From Streptomyces sp. SUK 48 (lineage in GTDB: Bacteria > Actinomycetota > Actinomycetes > Streptomycetales > Streptomycetaceae): a DNA stretch of 64,000 nt. Made by a program: the position numbers and the translations under genes. Below, piece by piece: positions 1 through 7,584 of this stretch. The stretch lies in the NCBI RefSeq assembly GCF_009650765.1, contig NZ_CP045740.1, forward strand, positions 372,001 to 436,000, read 5' to 3'. The number at the start of each line of letters is the position of its first letter. Within the stretch, counting starts at the first letter, position 1. Below the pieces are notes generated by a model, which worked only from the letters and a program-made list of their open reading frames with translations, was not told where the DNA came from and did not search any database.

Positions 1-1
1 G

Positions 2-436
2 ACCAGCTGCGGGCATCCTCCGCCGCTGCTGCTGAGCCCGGGGCACGTGGTGACGATGCCGAGTCTGCACCCCTCTCCGCCGCTCGGTGTGCAGGGGCTG
101 CCGGCGAGCGTGGAGCACACGCTGGACGTCTTCTCCTTCGAGCCCGGTGACACGCTGCTGCTCTACACCGACGGCGTGGTGGAGGCGCGGGACGCCCGGG
201 GCCGGTTCTATCCGCTGGCGGAGCGGGTGGCGCGGTGGACCGACGACAGCCCCGAGGCGCTGCTTCACCACATCCGCCGCGATCTGCTCGCGCACGCCGG
301 GGGCCGGCTGGGCGACGACGCCGCGCTGATCGCGCTGCACCGCACCCCCGTCGACCGGCATCGCCACCACGGCCATGGGCGCGGCCACGGGCGGACGGCC
401 GCGCGGCAGGACACGGCGGGCGCCGAGCGGCCGTAG
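2..436 (+). CDS. SpoIIE-family PP2C phosphatase, C-terminal part (5' truncated)
   Basis: The frame is open from the first bases of the window and opens with a CGHPPPLLL motif, the PP2C/SpoIIE segment that precedes the last metal-binding Asp. It continues through a GDTLLLYTDGVVEARD motif (the YTDG loop) and ends with GDDAALIAL, the DD-A motif of these Mn/Mg-dependent Ser/Thr phosphatases. After that the protein has a His/Arg-rich tail of about 35 residues. Such phosphatases usually dephosphorylate STAS anti-anti-sigma factors in Streptomyces. The N-terminal sensor domains lie outside the window, so the signal cannot be named. Confidence 0.9.
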   Translation, partial: TSCGHPPPLLLSPGHVVTMPSLHPSPPLGVQGLPASVEHTLDVFSFEPGDTLLLYTDGVVEARDARGRFYPLAERVARWTDDSPEALLHHIRRDLLAHAGGRLGDDAALIALHRTPVDRHRHHGHGRGHGRTAARQDTAGAERP

Positions 437-468
437 CCCCGCCCGGAGCGGAACGGGGCGGGCGGGGC
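436..468. terminator. Bidirectional hairpin terminator between convergent genes
   Basis: A perfect 9-bp inverted repeat (436-444 pairing with 460-468, GCCCCGCCC/GGGCGGGGC) with a 15-nt loop sits exactly between the stop of the phosphatase on + and the stop of the secreted protein on -. There is no U-tract, as usual in Streptomyces. Confidence 0.55.
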
Positions 469-492
469 GGCCGTACGACCGTGCCGTCGGCG

Positions 493-978
493 TCAGCCGG
501 CCGGCTTGAGGTCGGTGATCTTCAGGGTGCGCAGGTCGGACTGGACGTCGATCCGGGTGACCTGGGCGTGCGGGCCGTCGCTCCAGGTCAGTGTCACCTG
601 ACTGGTGGCGTGGCCTGCGCCCGAACCGGTGTAGGCCACCTGCCAGCGCATCGGCACGTTCTGGGCGAAGAGGATGCCGTCGGCGTGCTCCTTGGTCTCG
701 TAGGCGGCGACCTTCTTCTGGGCGGCCGCGGAGAGGTAGAAGGCGCGCAGGGCCTTCGCCTCGGCGCCCGCGGCCTTGTCGTCGGTGGCCCAGACGGCGT
801 CGATGTAGGCGCCGTAGAAGTCGGCGACGTGCTGGGTGACGTTGTGCGCGTCGCCCTGGGCGACGGCGGTGCCGGGCGCGGTGGAGGGCCGGGCCAGGGC
901 GGGCGTCACCGCGGCCAGGCTGAGGCCGGCGGCGAGGGCGAGGGCGGTGAAAAGGGTCGTACGGTTGCGGACGGACAT
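493..978 (-). CDS. Secreted hypothetical protein
   Basis: 161 residues. The N-terminus is a Sec signal peptide: basic MSVRNR, a hydrophobic core of about 16 residues and a likely signal peptidase I site after ALA at residue 29. The mature part (FYGAYIDAV..., FYLSAAAQKK..., VTLTWSDG...) has the length and alternation of an NTF2/DUF3828-like alpha+beta domain, but this is only a resemblance. The ATG at 978 is chosen because the signal peptide starts there and a GGGGAACG ribosome site precedes it; an upstream in-frame Met at 1089 would put 37 charged residues ahead of the signal. It stands alone with its own promoter region. Confidence 0.75.
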   Translation of the reverse strand: MSVRNRTTLFTALALAAGLSLAAVTPALARPSTAPGTAVAQGDAHNVTQHVADFYGAYIDAVWATDDKAAGAEAKALRAFYLSAAAQKKVAAYETKEHADGILFAQNVPMRWQVAYTGSGAGHATSQVTLTWSDGPHAQVTRIDVQSDLRTLKITDLKPAG

Positions 979-1158
979 GTGTCTCGTTCCCCGGTCTCGT
1001 GACGGACGGGCTGCTCCCGTCCGCTGACGGCTGGTAAGACCACGTTTCGGCAAAGGTGGTTCCGGTGCTTTCCGGATGATTCCGGGCATGCGGCAAGGCA
1101 GAAAAGGTTGCGTCGGTTTCCGGCCTCGGGGCGTGCCGATCCGGTCATGTATCCGGTT

Positions 1159-1617
1159 CTACCGTTCCTCCAGCAGCCGGGCGAGCCGGTCGAGGGCCAT
1201 GCGGGTGCCCCGCTCGTTGTCCGCGCGGGCAATCGCGTCGGGAACGCCCTCGTGCAGGAGCTCGACGTCCGTGCCGCCGTCGGCCGGGGTGAGCGTCGTC
1301 GTCAGGGTCATGGTGGTGCCGAGCGCGTCGTCGTCCGTCTCGAACGCCAGCACCTCCACGACCAGGGCGCCCGGGAGGAGCCGGGCGAAGTGACCGCGGT
1401 AGGTGTCGGTGCGCCCGCCCGACTTGCCGGTGCCGCCGCCCGCGTCGTAGGTGAGCGAGACCCGGAAGGCGCCGCCCTCCCGTGCCTCGAAGGTGTGCAC
1501 CCGGGCGGTCATCCCGTCGGGGACCCGCCAGAGCGCGACCGCGGCCGGGTCGGTCAGGGCCCGGTAGACGGCCGCGGGGTCCGCGCGCACATGACGGGTG
1601 ACTCGGGTGGCGTACAC
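1159..1617 (-). CDS. SRPBCC (AHSA1/polyketide cyclase-like) domain protein
   Basis: About 152 residues from a GTG. It begins with the typical SRPBCC opening (VTRHVRADPAAVYRALTDP, then a V-P-D-GM segment), followed by the beta-rich cavity (GGAFRVSLTYD, YRGHFARLLPGALVVEVLAF) and the C-terminal helix (GTRMALDRLARLLEER). AHSA1-type proteins bind hydrophobic ligands or act as Hsp90-activator-like proteins; no ligand can be assigned. GTG at 1617 is chosen with a GGGTAG sequence about 10 nt upstream; GTG at 1626 is the alternative. The frame runs further upstream without family similarity. A degraded regulator gene lies just upstream on the same strand. Confidence 0.75.
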   Translation of the reverse strand: MYATRVTRHVRADPAAVYRALTDPAAVALWRVPDGMTARVHTFEAREGGAFRVSLTYDAGGGTGKSGGRTDTYRGHFARLLPGALVVEVLAFETDDDALGTTMTLTTTLTPADGGTDVELLHEGVPDAIARADNERGTRMALDRLARLLEER

Positions 1618-1646
1618 GGGACGCACGCTACCCGGACCGGCGGCCC

Positions 1647-2030
1647 TTACAGCTCCTTGCGGATCGCGCCGCGCAGGGTCTCGGTCCGCGCCGCGGGCAC
1701 CCCCCGGGCGGCGAGGCGGTCCAGGGCCTCGCGGTACGGCTCGACGTGTTCGGGCTTGTCGGGGTGGACGGCCCCGAGCAGCGGGGTGCGGGCCGTGGGC
1801 GAACGGCTTGAGCCGCACGGTGACATGGGGCAGCCGGCCGGCCTCGACCAGGTGGTCGATCCGCGCGCGCCCGAACCCCCGACCACGCTGGTCGGCCTCG
1901 CGCACCGAGCGCGGGAAGGCGTCGATCTCGTGCGGGCCGGCCATGCAGTAGGACTTGGAGCAGCTTCCCGGCGTCCGCGAGGCGCGGCACGGGAGGGGCG
2001 CCGCTCCAGCCGGTCTCCGTGGTCATCCGC
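1647..2030 (-). pseudogene. Remnant of a DUF5753-type (XRE-partner) regulator
   Basis: Two pieces in different frames read like the C-terminal DUF5753 domain of Streptomyces HTH regulators. One contains RIDHLVEAGRLPHVTV followed by LKPFAHGPH. The other contains HPDKPEHVEPYREALDRL and ends in IRKEL. The junction near 1785-1790 is off by one base in a C run, and the FxLLxF...VYVEG centre of the domain is missing. No HTH domain remains upstream. DUF5753 regulators commonly lie beside HATPase-type small regulators, as here (2356-2901). Assignment rests on motif memory and is moderate. Confidence 0.5.
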
Positions 2031-2355
2031 ACCCCCGGGAGCAGGCGGCAGGCTCGCCTCGTACACCGTCGCCGCGGGCACGCCACGCGCGGGTGTGCCC
2101 CGTGCGGGCAGCAGGCACACGGCCGACCGCCATTTTCAACTCGCAGGTTGCGGCCCGTTGTTGGCAGGTGGGAAAGTGGAGCGACTGCTCCGGCCGACCG
2201 AGGAGCAGGCGGCGTGGCCGGTCGGGGGACCGGGCCGCGGCACGGCCTCGTGCGGGGCGGTGTGCCGTCTGCTGCGCGCGGCCGGCCGACCGAACCCCCC
2301 ACACCACGCACGGCCGGACGCTCCCCACGCGAGGCCGGACGAAAGGCGCACGGCG
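2031..2355. other. Intergenic region upstream of HATPase regulator
   Basis: About 325 nt without a credible gene. A patch of lower GC near 2129-2180 (ATTTTCAAC ... GTTGTTGG ... GGGAAAGTGG) is the only place resembling a promoter for the downstream regulator; no clear -10/-35 pair can be defined. Confidence 0.4.
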
Positions 2356-2901
2356 ATGGCTCCGCCCTTCCTCCCCCGACCGCTCCACCGCCCGCCCCCG
2401 GGCGCGAGAGGGGACCGGTCGTCTCGCGCGGACGGCCCGGGCCCGAGGCAAAGCGCGCTGTTCGAGAAGGCCGGCCGGCCGGTCGCCGAGGTCCCCCTCC
2501 CGGCGTCGGACGCCTGCTTCGACCTGCCGGCCCGCCCCCTCGCCGTCGGCGCCGCCCGCCGGGTCGTACGGGATCTGCTGACCGTATGGGACGTGCCGGA
2601 GGGGGTTCGGGACGATGTGCTCCTGGTGGTCTCCGAGCTGATCACCAACGCGCTGGTGCACGCGGGCGGCACCCGGATCGGCTGCCGGCTGCACCGCGCG
2701 GCCGAGCGGATACGGGTCGAGGTGACGGACGAGATCACCGGGGCAGCGGGCACCGCGCTCCCGGCGGCCCGCCGTCCCGGGCCCGAGGACCAGCACGGGC
2801 GCGGGCTGCTCCTGGTGGAGGCGCTGAGCCTCGGCTGGGGCGTCGCCCTCCCGTCCGGCCGGCCCGCCCGTGTCGTCTGGGCGGAACTGCGGTCCGTCTG
2901 A
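2356..2901 (+). CDS. ATP-binding (HATPase_c, anti-sigma/RsbW-like) regulator
   Basis: 181 residues. A disordered N-terminus of about 55 residues is followed by a GHKL ATPase domain: the N-box DDVLLVVSELITNALVHAG, the G1-type EVTDE segment (a normal D in the DNG position is altered to DEITG) and the G2 motif HGRGLLLVEALS. This is the small Streptomyces ATPase family usually found with XRE-DUF5753 and DUF397 genes and thought to act by binding partner regulators or sigma/anti-sigma factors. The ATG at 2356 has GAAAGG about 9 nt upstream. The adjacent DUF5753 gene is broken, so the partner may be lost. Confidence 0.85.
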   Translation: MAPPFLPRPLHRPPPGARGDRSSRADGPGPRQSALFEKAGRPVAEVPLPASDACFDLPARPLAVGAARRVVRDLLTVWDVPEGVRDDVLLVVSELITNALVHAGGTRIGCRLHRAAERIRVEVTDEITGAAGTALPAARRPGPEDQHGRGLLLVEALSLGWGVALPSGRPARVVWAELRSV

Positions 2902-2986
2902 CCCGCCTTGTCCCACTCTTCCCGGTAGCGCAGCCGCTCTTCGCACCTCCGTTCCGGACCAACCCCCACCAGTCCGAAGGATCCCC

Positions 2987-3085
2987 ATGCACCACACCGC
3001 TCCCCTCCCCCAGCCGCTCCCGGTCGTCGACCCCTCCTGGACCCGGGCCCGCCCGAAGCCCGGCTCCGAGGAACAGCCCGACTGA
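2987..3085 (+). CDS. Possible 32-residue peptide
   Basis: A short frame from ATG 2987 to a TGA at 3085, preceded by a near-ideal ribosome site (GAAGG, 6-nt spacing) 85 nt downstream of the HATPase regulator. The peptide starts MHHTAPLPQPLPVVDPSW, is Pro-rich and ends in an acidic SEEQPD. No family is recognised. The ribosome site is the main evidence; a modified-peptide precursor cannot be argued because no modifying enzyme is adjacent. Confidence 0.4.
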   Translation: MHHTAPLPQPLPVVDPSWTRARPKPGSEEQPD

Positions 3086-3161
3086 CCCCCGCCAACTCCC
3101 CTTTTTCGAAACTCCCTTTGCCCCCGTACAAGGCTCTACGGGTTGTCCCTCCACCGGGGTT

Positions 3162-3452
3162 CTACGACCCCGGCATCGCGCCCCGGGCCGGCCGGCCGGC
3201 GCGCACGTGGGCGAGCAACGCCTCGGCGGCGGTGCGCAGTCGGACCGCCGCCGAGGCACAGGCGGCCGCCTGCCGTTCCAGGGCCGGACGGCTCCACTCG
3301 GGTGCCGCCGGACAGCCGCCGAGCGTGACGACGGTGGCGCGCAGGCGCCGGGCACAGCCGTCCAGCAGATCGGCGTCGGCCCGCAACCGGCCGATGTGGG
3401 CGAGGAGTTCGTCGGCCTGCGCCGCGCCGGCCCGGGCGGACTGGGTCACCAT
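3162..3452 (-). CDS. Small helical protein, ESX/WXG100-like
   Basis: 96 residues from ATG 3452 (GGGAG 5 nt upstream; a TTG start at 3464 is possible). The sequence is two long amphipathic helices (about 5-45 and 58-85) separated by a GGCPAAPEW turn, with Ala/Arg/Leu heptads. Size and hairpin shape are like WXG100 or related T7SS-linked helper proteins, but there is no exact W-x-G. It lies 45 nt downstream of the large hydrolase gene on the same strand, so the two are probably cotranscribed and may interact. Confidence 0.65.
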   Translation of the reverse strand: MVTQSARAGAAQADELLAHIGRLRADADLLDGCARRLRATVVTLGGCPAAPEWSRPALERQAAACASAAVRLRTAAEALLAHVRAGRPARGAMPGS

Positions 3453-3497
3453 GGGTACTCCCAACTGGGCTGTGTGCGTGCGGGTGCGTACGGGACG

Positions 3498-5645
3498 TCA
3501 GCGCGCCAGTTCCGCGCCGCCGCCGCGGTGCGCCATGAACTGCGGGCAGGCCAGCACGAACAGGGGCCGGGCCACATCGATGCCGAGCCGGCGCAGCTGT
3601 CCGGCGAGGGGTTCGGCGGCCGCGGTGTCGAGCCGTACCCGCACGCCCGCGCCCGGGTGCAGCCGGAGCCTGCCATGGGCCCGGACCAGGGTGCGTACCG
3701 TGCCGGTGCCCCGGCGGCCGTACAGGGCCCGGTCGGCGTCAAGGCAGCGGACGCCCGGCCCGAGCCGGCCCTCGACCACGAGCCCGAGGTCCGCCGAGCG
3801 GGCCCGGATCTCCCGCCCCGTCAGGTCGGCCTCGGCACGCATCCTGAGCACCGGCTGGCCCCAGACCTCCTGCGCGACCACGCGGGCCGCCTCGGTGGTG
3901 ACGGCGAGCGAGAGGACGTAGCGGCCGGTGCGGCGCAGGTCGACGCGGCGCAGCAGATCGGTGACGGCGTCGTACGGACGCGGCCGCCACAGGTCGTCCA
4001 CCAGGACGGACAGGGCGATCTCGGTGTACGGGCCGATGGTGGTGCAGCGGTGCTCGTGCACGGAGAGCACGGCGAGGGCCCGGGGGCCGAGCCGGCTCGG
4101 GGTCAGCCAGGGCGCGTCGGGCAGCAGGCTCCGGGCGGCGGCCGGGTCGACGGGGAAGCAGAGGTGCGCGGCGGCGGAGTCGTAGTACCGCACCGGCACG
4201 TCGACCGGGCCCACCGTGGTGCGCACGGGGGCGGTGGCGAGGGTGAGGAAGGGGTGGCCGGCGGGCGGGTGGGCGTGGTCCTTGAGCCGGTACGCCTGGG
4301 TGCGTACGACGGGGCCGCGATAGGGGGCCAGCGCCTCGTCCAGGTCCGCGCGGGCCACCGGGAGCAGGGTCCGCAGGTGCTCGATGTACTCGCGCAGGCG
4401 GTGGCAGAGGGGGAACTCGCGGGTGGGGCCGGCGTATTCGACGCGGTAGCGGGTGGCGCCGGCCGGGTCCTCGGGGGGCGCCGGTTCGCCGGCCGTCGGG
4501 GCGCTGGACGTCGATGCGCCGGAGGTCGGCTCGCCGGGTGTCGGTTCGCCGGGGTGGCCGTCGGGGGCGGCCACCAGGTCGTACCGGTTGGTGACCGTGG
4601 CGATCCAGGTGCGGGGGTCGGCGGGTTTGCGGTCGCCGGACGGGGAGCCCACGGCGACGACGTGGGTGACCCGGTAGGTGCGGCAGAAGTCCTCGTCCTG
4701 GGCGAGGTTGAGGACCGCGTTGCCACCCTCGCTGTGGCCGATCAGGGCGAGTTCGGCGCCGCGCGGGATGCCGTGGACGGCCAGGGCGTGCGCCAGGGAG
4801 CGGGTGTACGGGGAGTCCGTCGCGCACAGGTCGCGCCAGGCGCCGACGAGGTCCTGCGGGGCGTCGGCGCGGGGGCGGCCGGGGGCGGTGCCGGGGGCCT
4901 GGACGACGTAGCGGACGACGCCGTCGGGGCCGCGCACGTTCTGGACCAGGATCCGTCCGTCGGTGGACAGCGCCTCGATGTTGCGCAGGAAGCCGAGGAG
5001 GGAGCCCTCGGTGGCGATGATCCGGCGCCGCTGGTCGGCGAGTTCGACGGCCTCGGCACCGCCCTCGGAGGTGCCGCTGCCCTCGGACGGCCCGCCCAAC
5101 AGCGCCCGGACCGACAGGAGTTCGGATATCAGGGGTGCCAGCCCGGACAGCGCGCGCTGGGCCGTGCGGTCCCGGAGCAGGGCGCGCAGGGCCCGTACGG
5201 CGTCCTCGTCGCGGTCGGCGGTGAGGGCCCGGGTCAGCAGGCGCATGCCGGGGGTGCGGGCCAGTTCGGGGTGGTCGGCGAGTACGGCGGTGACGCGCAG
5301 CCGCAGCGCGGTGAGGGCCACCAGCGCGGCCAGGTCGTCCGTGCCGCGCACCCGGCCCAAGAGGTCGCGGGCACGGGTGATGCCGCCGCGTGGCCCGGTA
5401 CCGGCGAGGCCCGGTCGCGCGGCGAGGGCCCGCAGCAGGGCCCAGCATCCGGCGAGGCCGGTGCGGGGGTGGCGGCGGGTGGCGGCGGTCAGGTCCGGGG
5501 CGGACAGGGTGGTGGCGGTGCGTTCGGACACCGCGCGGATGCCCTCGGCGATCTCCAACACGTCCCGCGCGCAGCCGCGCAGCACGTCCCCTGGGTCCGG
5601 CCCGCCCGGCAGGGGCGGCCCGGGTGCGGTGCCGTCCGCTCGCAT
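3498..5645 (-). CDS. Alpha/beta-hydrolase fused to an acetoacetate decarboxylase-like domain
   Basis: 715 residues from ATG 5645, preceded by GAGGGAGC at good spacing. Residues 15-180 are a helical, Leu/Arg-rich region. Residues about 205-430 form an alpha/beta-hydrolase domain with nucleophile elbow LIGHSEGG (Ser305), a plausible acid Asp356 in NRYDLVAAPDG and His415 in FPLCHRLREYIEHL. A Gly/Glu/Pro/Thr repeat linker sits inside it near 365-395. Residues about 455-715 resemble acetoacetate decarboxylase (FPVDPAAARSLLPD, GPYTEIALSVLV, EVWGQPVLRM). The Schiff-base Lys expected after the G-x-P motif is absent (QPVLR), so decarboxylation is unlikely. No signal peptide. The fusion is unusual; function unknown. 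A 1333-codon antisense frame is a GC-rich shadow. Confidence 0.8.
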   Translation of the reverse strand: MRADGTAPGPPLPGGPDPGDVLRGCARDVLEIAEGIRAVSERTATTLSAPDLTAATRRHPRTGLAGCWALLRALAARPGLAGTGPRGGITRARDLLGRVRGTDDLAALVALTALRLRVTAVLADHPELARTPGMRLLTRALTADRDEDAVRALRALLRDRTAQRALSGLAPLISELLSVRALLGGPSEGSGTSEGGAEAVELADQRRRIIATEGSLLGFLRNIEALSTDGRILVQNVRGPDGVVRYVVQAPGTAPGRPRADAPQDLVGAWRDLCATDSPYTRSLAHALAVHGIPRGAELALIGHSEGGNAVLNLAQDEDFCRTYRVTHVVAVGSPSGDRKPADPRTWIATVTNRYDLVAAPDGHPGEPTPGEPTSGASTSSAPTAGEPAPPEDPAGATRYRVEYAGPTREFPLCHRLREYIEHLRTLLPVARADLDEALAPYRGPVVRTQAYRLKDHAHPPAGHPFLTLATAPVRTTVGPVDVPVRYYDSAAAHLCFPVDPAAARSLLPDAPWLTPSRLGPRALAVLSVHEHRCTTIGPYTEIALSVLVDDLWRPRPYDAVTDLLRRVDLRRTGRYVLSLAVTTEAARVVAQEVWGQPVLRMRAEADLTGREIRARSADLGLVVEGRLGPGVRCLDADRALYGRRGTGTVRTLVRAHGRLRLHPGAGVRVRLDTAAAEPLAGQLRRLGIDVARPLFVLACPQFMAHRGGGAELAR

Positions 5646-6190
5646 CCGACGCTCCCTCGGTTCGACGACGTACGACGGCTGCGGCCGCGTCGGCGGGACG
5701 CGACCCGCGTCCATCGTGTGCCACCCCCACCGGCCCCGCACTTCCGTAAGGGACCGGAACGGGCGGCGGGGGTGCGGCCGAGCGCCCTGCGGCGGGCCGT
5801 GCGGCGGAGCAGGGGCGGGTCGGGGCCGTCGGGGCCGGTGGCATATTCCCGGCGGCCGCGTCTCACCCGAATGGCCCAGGGGTGCCGAAGGGTGGGGCGG
5901 CCGGGAGGAATCGGTCTGGCCCGGGGATGGGCGGTCGGGGCTGGGCGCTGTCCGGCGGATCATGTGCGGGGCCATGAGCGGATCGCCGCCGGGACGACCG
6001 GGCCGGGACCGGGCCCCTGATCGGCCCACCAGCCCGGGTGTCGGGATGTGACTCTGGTCGTACGGCCGAGTTCCCACTGGATGAGTACGGGATTGCGGGG
6101 TAGAACAGTTGTTGGCTCGTGTAGTTGCGCGAGCCGGAGCACGCCCGGTCGAAGGGCTGCTCCTGGGCATGACGTGAAGGATCGACCAGT
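5646..6190. other. Divergent intergenic region (hydrolase / cold-shock gene)
   Basis: About 545 nt. Frames here are Arg/Pro-rich shadows without family similarity. It must hold the promoter of the hydrolase unit on - and of the cold-shock gene on +. A possible + promoter is TGGATG (6078-6083), 17-nt spacer, TAGAAC (6101-6106), which would give an untranslated leader of roughly 80 nt for the cold-shock mRNA, as is common for csp genes. Confidence 0.4.
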
Positions 6191-6394
6191 ATGGCCAGCG
6201 GCATCGTGAAGTGGTTCAACGCCGAAAAGGGCTTCGGCTTCATCCAGCAGGACGGCGGGGGCCCGGACGTCTTCGCGCACTATTCCGAGATCCAGGGCGG
6301 CGGCTACCGCGAACTGACCGAGGGCGAGCACGTCACCTTCGACATCGGCCAGGGGCAGAAGGGCCCGCAGGCGCAGAACATCGTCCGCGGCTGA
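6191..6394 (+). CDS. cspA: Cold-shock protein, CspA family
   Basis: 67 residues, the standard length. The single CSD/OB fold shows RNP1 KGFGFI (residues 13-18) and RNP2 DVFAHY (26-31), with the typical [18 protein letters not shown] opening. It binds single-stranded nucleic acid and acts as an RNA chaperone. GAAGGA precedes the ATG. Streptomyces genomes carry many paralogues, so the symbol is by family only. A strong hairpin follows the stop and a long leader probably precedes the gene. Confidence 0.96.
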   Translation: MASGIVKWFNAEKGFGFIQQDGGGPDVFAHYSEIQGGGYRELTEGEHVTFDIGQGQKGPQAQNIVRG

Positions 6395-6412
6395 GCGGCC
6401 GGATTTCATCCT

Positions 6413-6453
6413 GGGTGAGGCGGCTGCTCCGGTCCGGGGCAGCCGCCTCACCC
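6413..6453 (+). terminator. Strong hairpin terminator after cold-shock gene
   Basis: Perfect 15-bp inverted repeat (6413-6427 with 6439-6453; GGGTGAGGCGGCTGC arm) around an 11-nt loop, starting 18 nt after the csp stop codon. Confidence 0.85.
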
Positions 6454-6544
6454 ATGCGCGCCACGTTCCCCGTCGCCTTGCGGCGAAGCCCCGCCGATGA
6501 GCCATCTATGCTGGTCCGCAGCATCACAGGGGGAGGGCAGAGCG

Positions 6545-6907
6545 GTGGACTGGTTCTGGTGGGTTCTCATCGTCTTTTGGACGGGTGGCTTCGCGTGGGC
6601 GGCTGACAACGTCCGCACCGCGCTGCGTCATCGGCACGAGCGCAAGCTGCAGTTGCTGGAGGCGGCGCGACAGGACCGCTTGGCCGTCGAAGCGGCGAAG
6701 AAGTCTCCTGAGCCGGTGTGCGGATGCACGCACCATCTCGCCAAACACGACAAGCAGGGCCAGTGCCATGAGCGCGTCGAGGTGCCGGTGGCCTGGGACG
6801 AGAACAAGAAGCCGCTGCGTTACGAGGCTGGTCAGTGCAACTGCCAGCAGTACGTGGGGCCGCAGCCCCTGTCGCAGGTGTTCGCGGAGGACCTGACGGA
6901 CCTCTGA
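6545..6907 (+). CDS. Membrane-anchored Cys/His-rich (zinc-binding) protein
   Basis: 120 residues from GTG 6545, preceded by GGGGGAGGG. Residues 2-20 are a Trp-rich transmembrane segment (MDWFWWVLIVFWTGG), followed by a basic coiled-coil stretch (HRHERKLQLLEAARQ) and a Cys/His cluster: C59-x-C61-x-H63-H64, C74-H75 and C98-x-C100, most likely a zinc site facing the cytoplasm. This arrangement is a conserved actinobacterial hypothetical family; no function is known to me. An upstream ATG at 6497 in frame lies between the terminator and the ribosome site and is not used. Confidence 0.85.
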   Translation: MDWFWWVLIVFWTGGFAWAADNVRTALRHRHERKLQLLEAARQDRLAVEAAKKSPEPVCGCTHHLAKHDKQGQCHERVEVPVAWDENKKPLRYEAGQCNCQQYVGPQPLSQVFAEDLTDL

Positions 6908-6927
6908 CCAGGACGGCGAGGCCGGTC

Positions 6928-7584
6928 TCACCGCACGCTCGGCCGCGCCAGGCCGAGGTCGTAGGCGAAGATCACCGCCTGGACCCGGTCGCGGGCGCCC
7001 GTCTTGGCCAGGACGCGGCCGACGTGGGTCTTCACCGTGGATTCGGACAGGACGAGGCGGGTGGCGATCTCCCCGTTGGTCCAGCCCTTGCCGATGGCGA
7101 CCAGGATCTCGCGTTCCCGTTCGGTGAGACGGTCGACGCGGGGGTCGTCGGTGGGGGCGGAGCCGTAGCGCGCGAACTCGTCCAGGAGGCGGCGGGTGAG
7201 GGCGGGGGCGACCACCGCGTCGCCGCCCGCGACGGCGCGGATACCGGCCAGCAGTTCGTCGGGGCGGGCGTCCTTCAGCAGAAAGCCGCTGGCCCCGGCG
7301 CGCAGGGCCGCGTGCACGTACTCGTCCAGGTCGAAGGTGGTCAGCACGAGGACGCGCGAGCGGGCCCCGGCGGCGACGATGCGCCGGGTCGCCTCGATGC
7401 CGTCCATGCCGGGCATCCGGATGTCCATCAGCACGACGTCCGGGCGCAGTTGGGCGGTCCGGCGCACGGCCTCCGCGCCATGGGCGGCCTCGCCCAGCAC
7501 CTCCGTCCCGGGCACGGAGTCCAGCAGCATCCGGAAGCCGTACCGTTGCAGCGGCTGGTCGTCCACGATGAGCACGGTGGTCAC
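6928..7584 (-). CDS. NarL/LuxR-family response regulator
   Basis: 218 residues. Receiver domain (1-120) with acidic pocket D8/D9, phosphoacceptor D54 (VVLMDIRMPG), T83 and K104 (LLKDA); C-terminal LuxR HTH (about 150-212: LTEREREILVAIGKGWTNGEIA, STVKTHVGRVLAKTGARDR). The GTG start at 7584 overlaps the stop of the histidine kinase by 4 nt, so translation is coupled and the two form a cognate pair. Likely controls the upstream ABC transporter genes in the same operon. Confidence 0.95.
   Translation of the reverse strand: MTTVLIVDDQPLQRYGFRMLLDSVPGTEVLGEAAHGAEAVRRTAQLRPDVVLMDIRMPGMDGIEATRRIVAAGARSRVLVLTTFDLDEYVHAALRAGASGFLLKDARPDELLAGIRAVAGGDAVVAPALTRRLLDEFARYGSAPTDDPRVDRLTEREREILVAIGKGWTNGEIATRLVLSESTVKTHVGRVLAKTGARDRVQAVIFAYDLGLARPSVR

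Noticed and set aside
2987..3085. RiPP precursor interpretation of the short peptide
   Set aside because: No modifying enzyme, protease or exporter nearby; kept only as a possible small protein.
3739..5844. A 701-codon minus-strand frame
   Set aside because: Pro/Arg-rich shadow in a second frame of the real hydrolase gene, no recognisable domain.
2019..6020. A 1333-codon plus-strand open frame
   Set aside because: It runs antisense to the hydrolase-ADC gene, is Gly/Arg/Ala-rich without family motifs, and is open only because of the GC bias of its complement.
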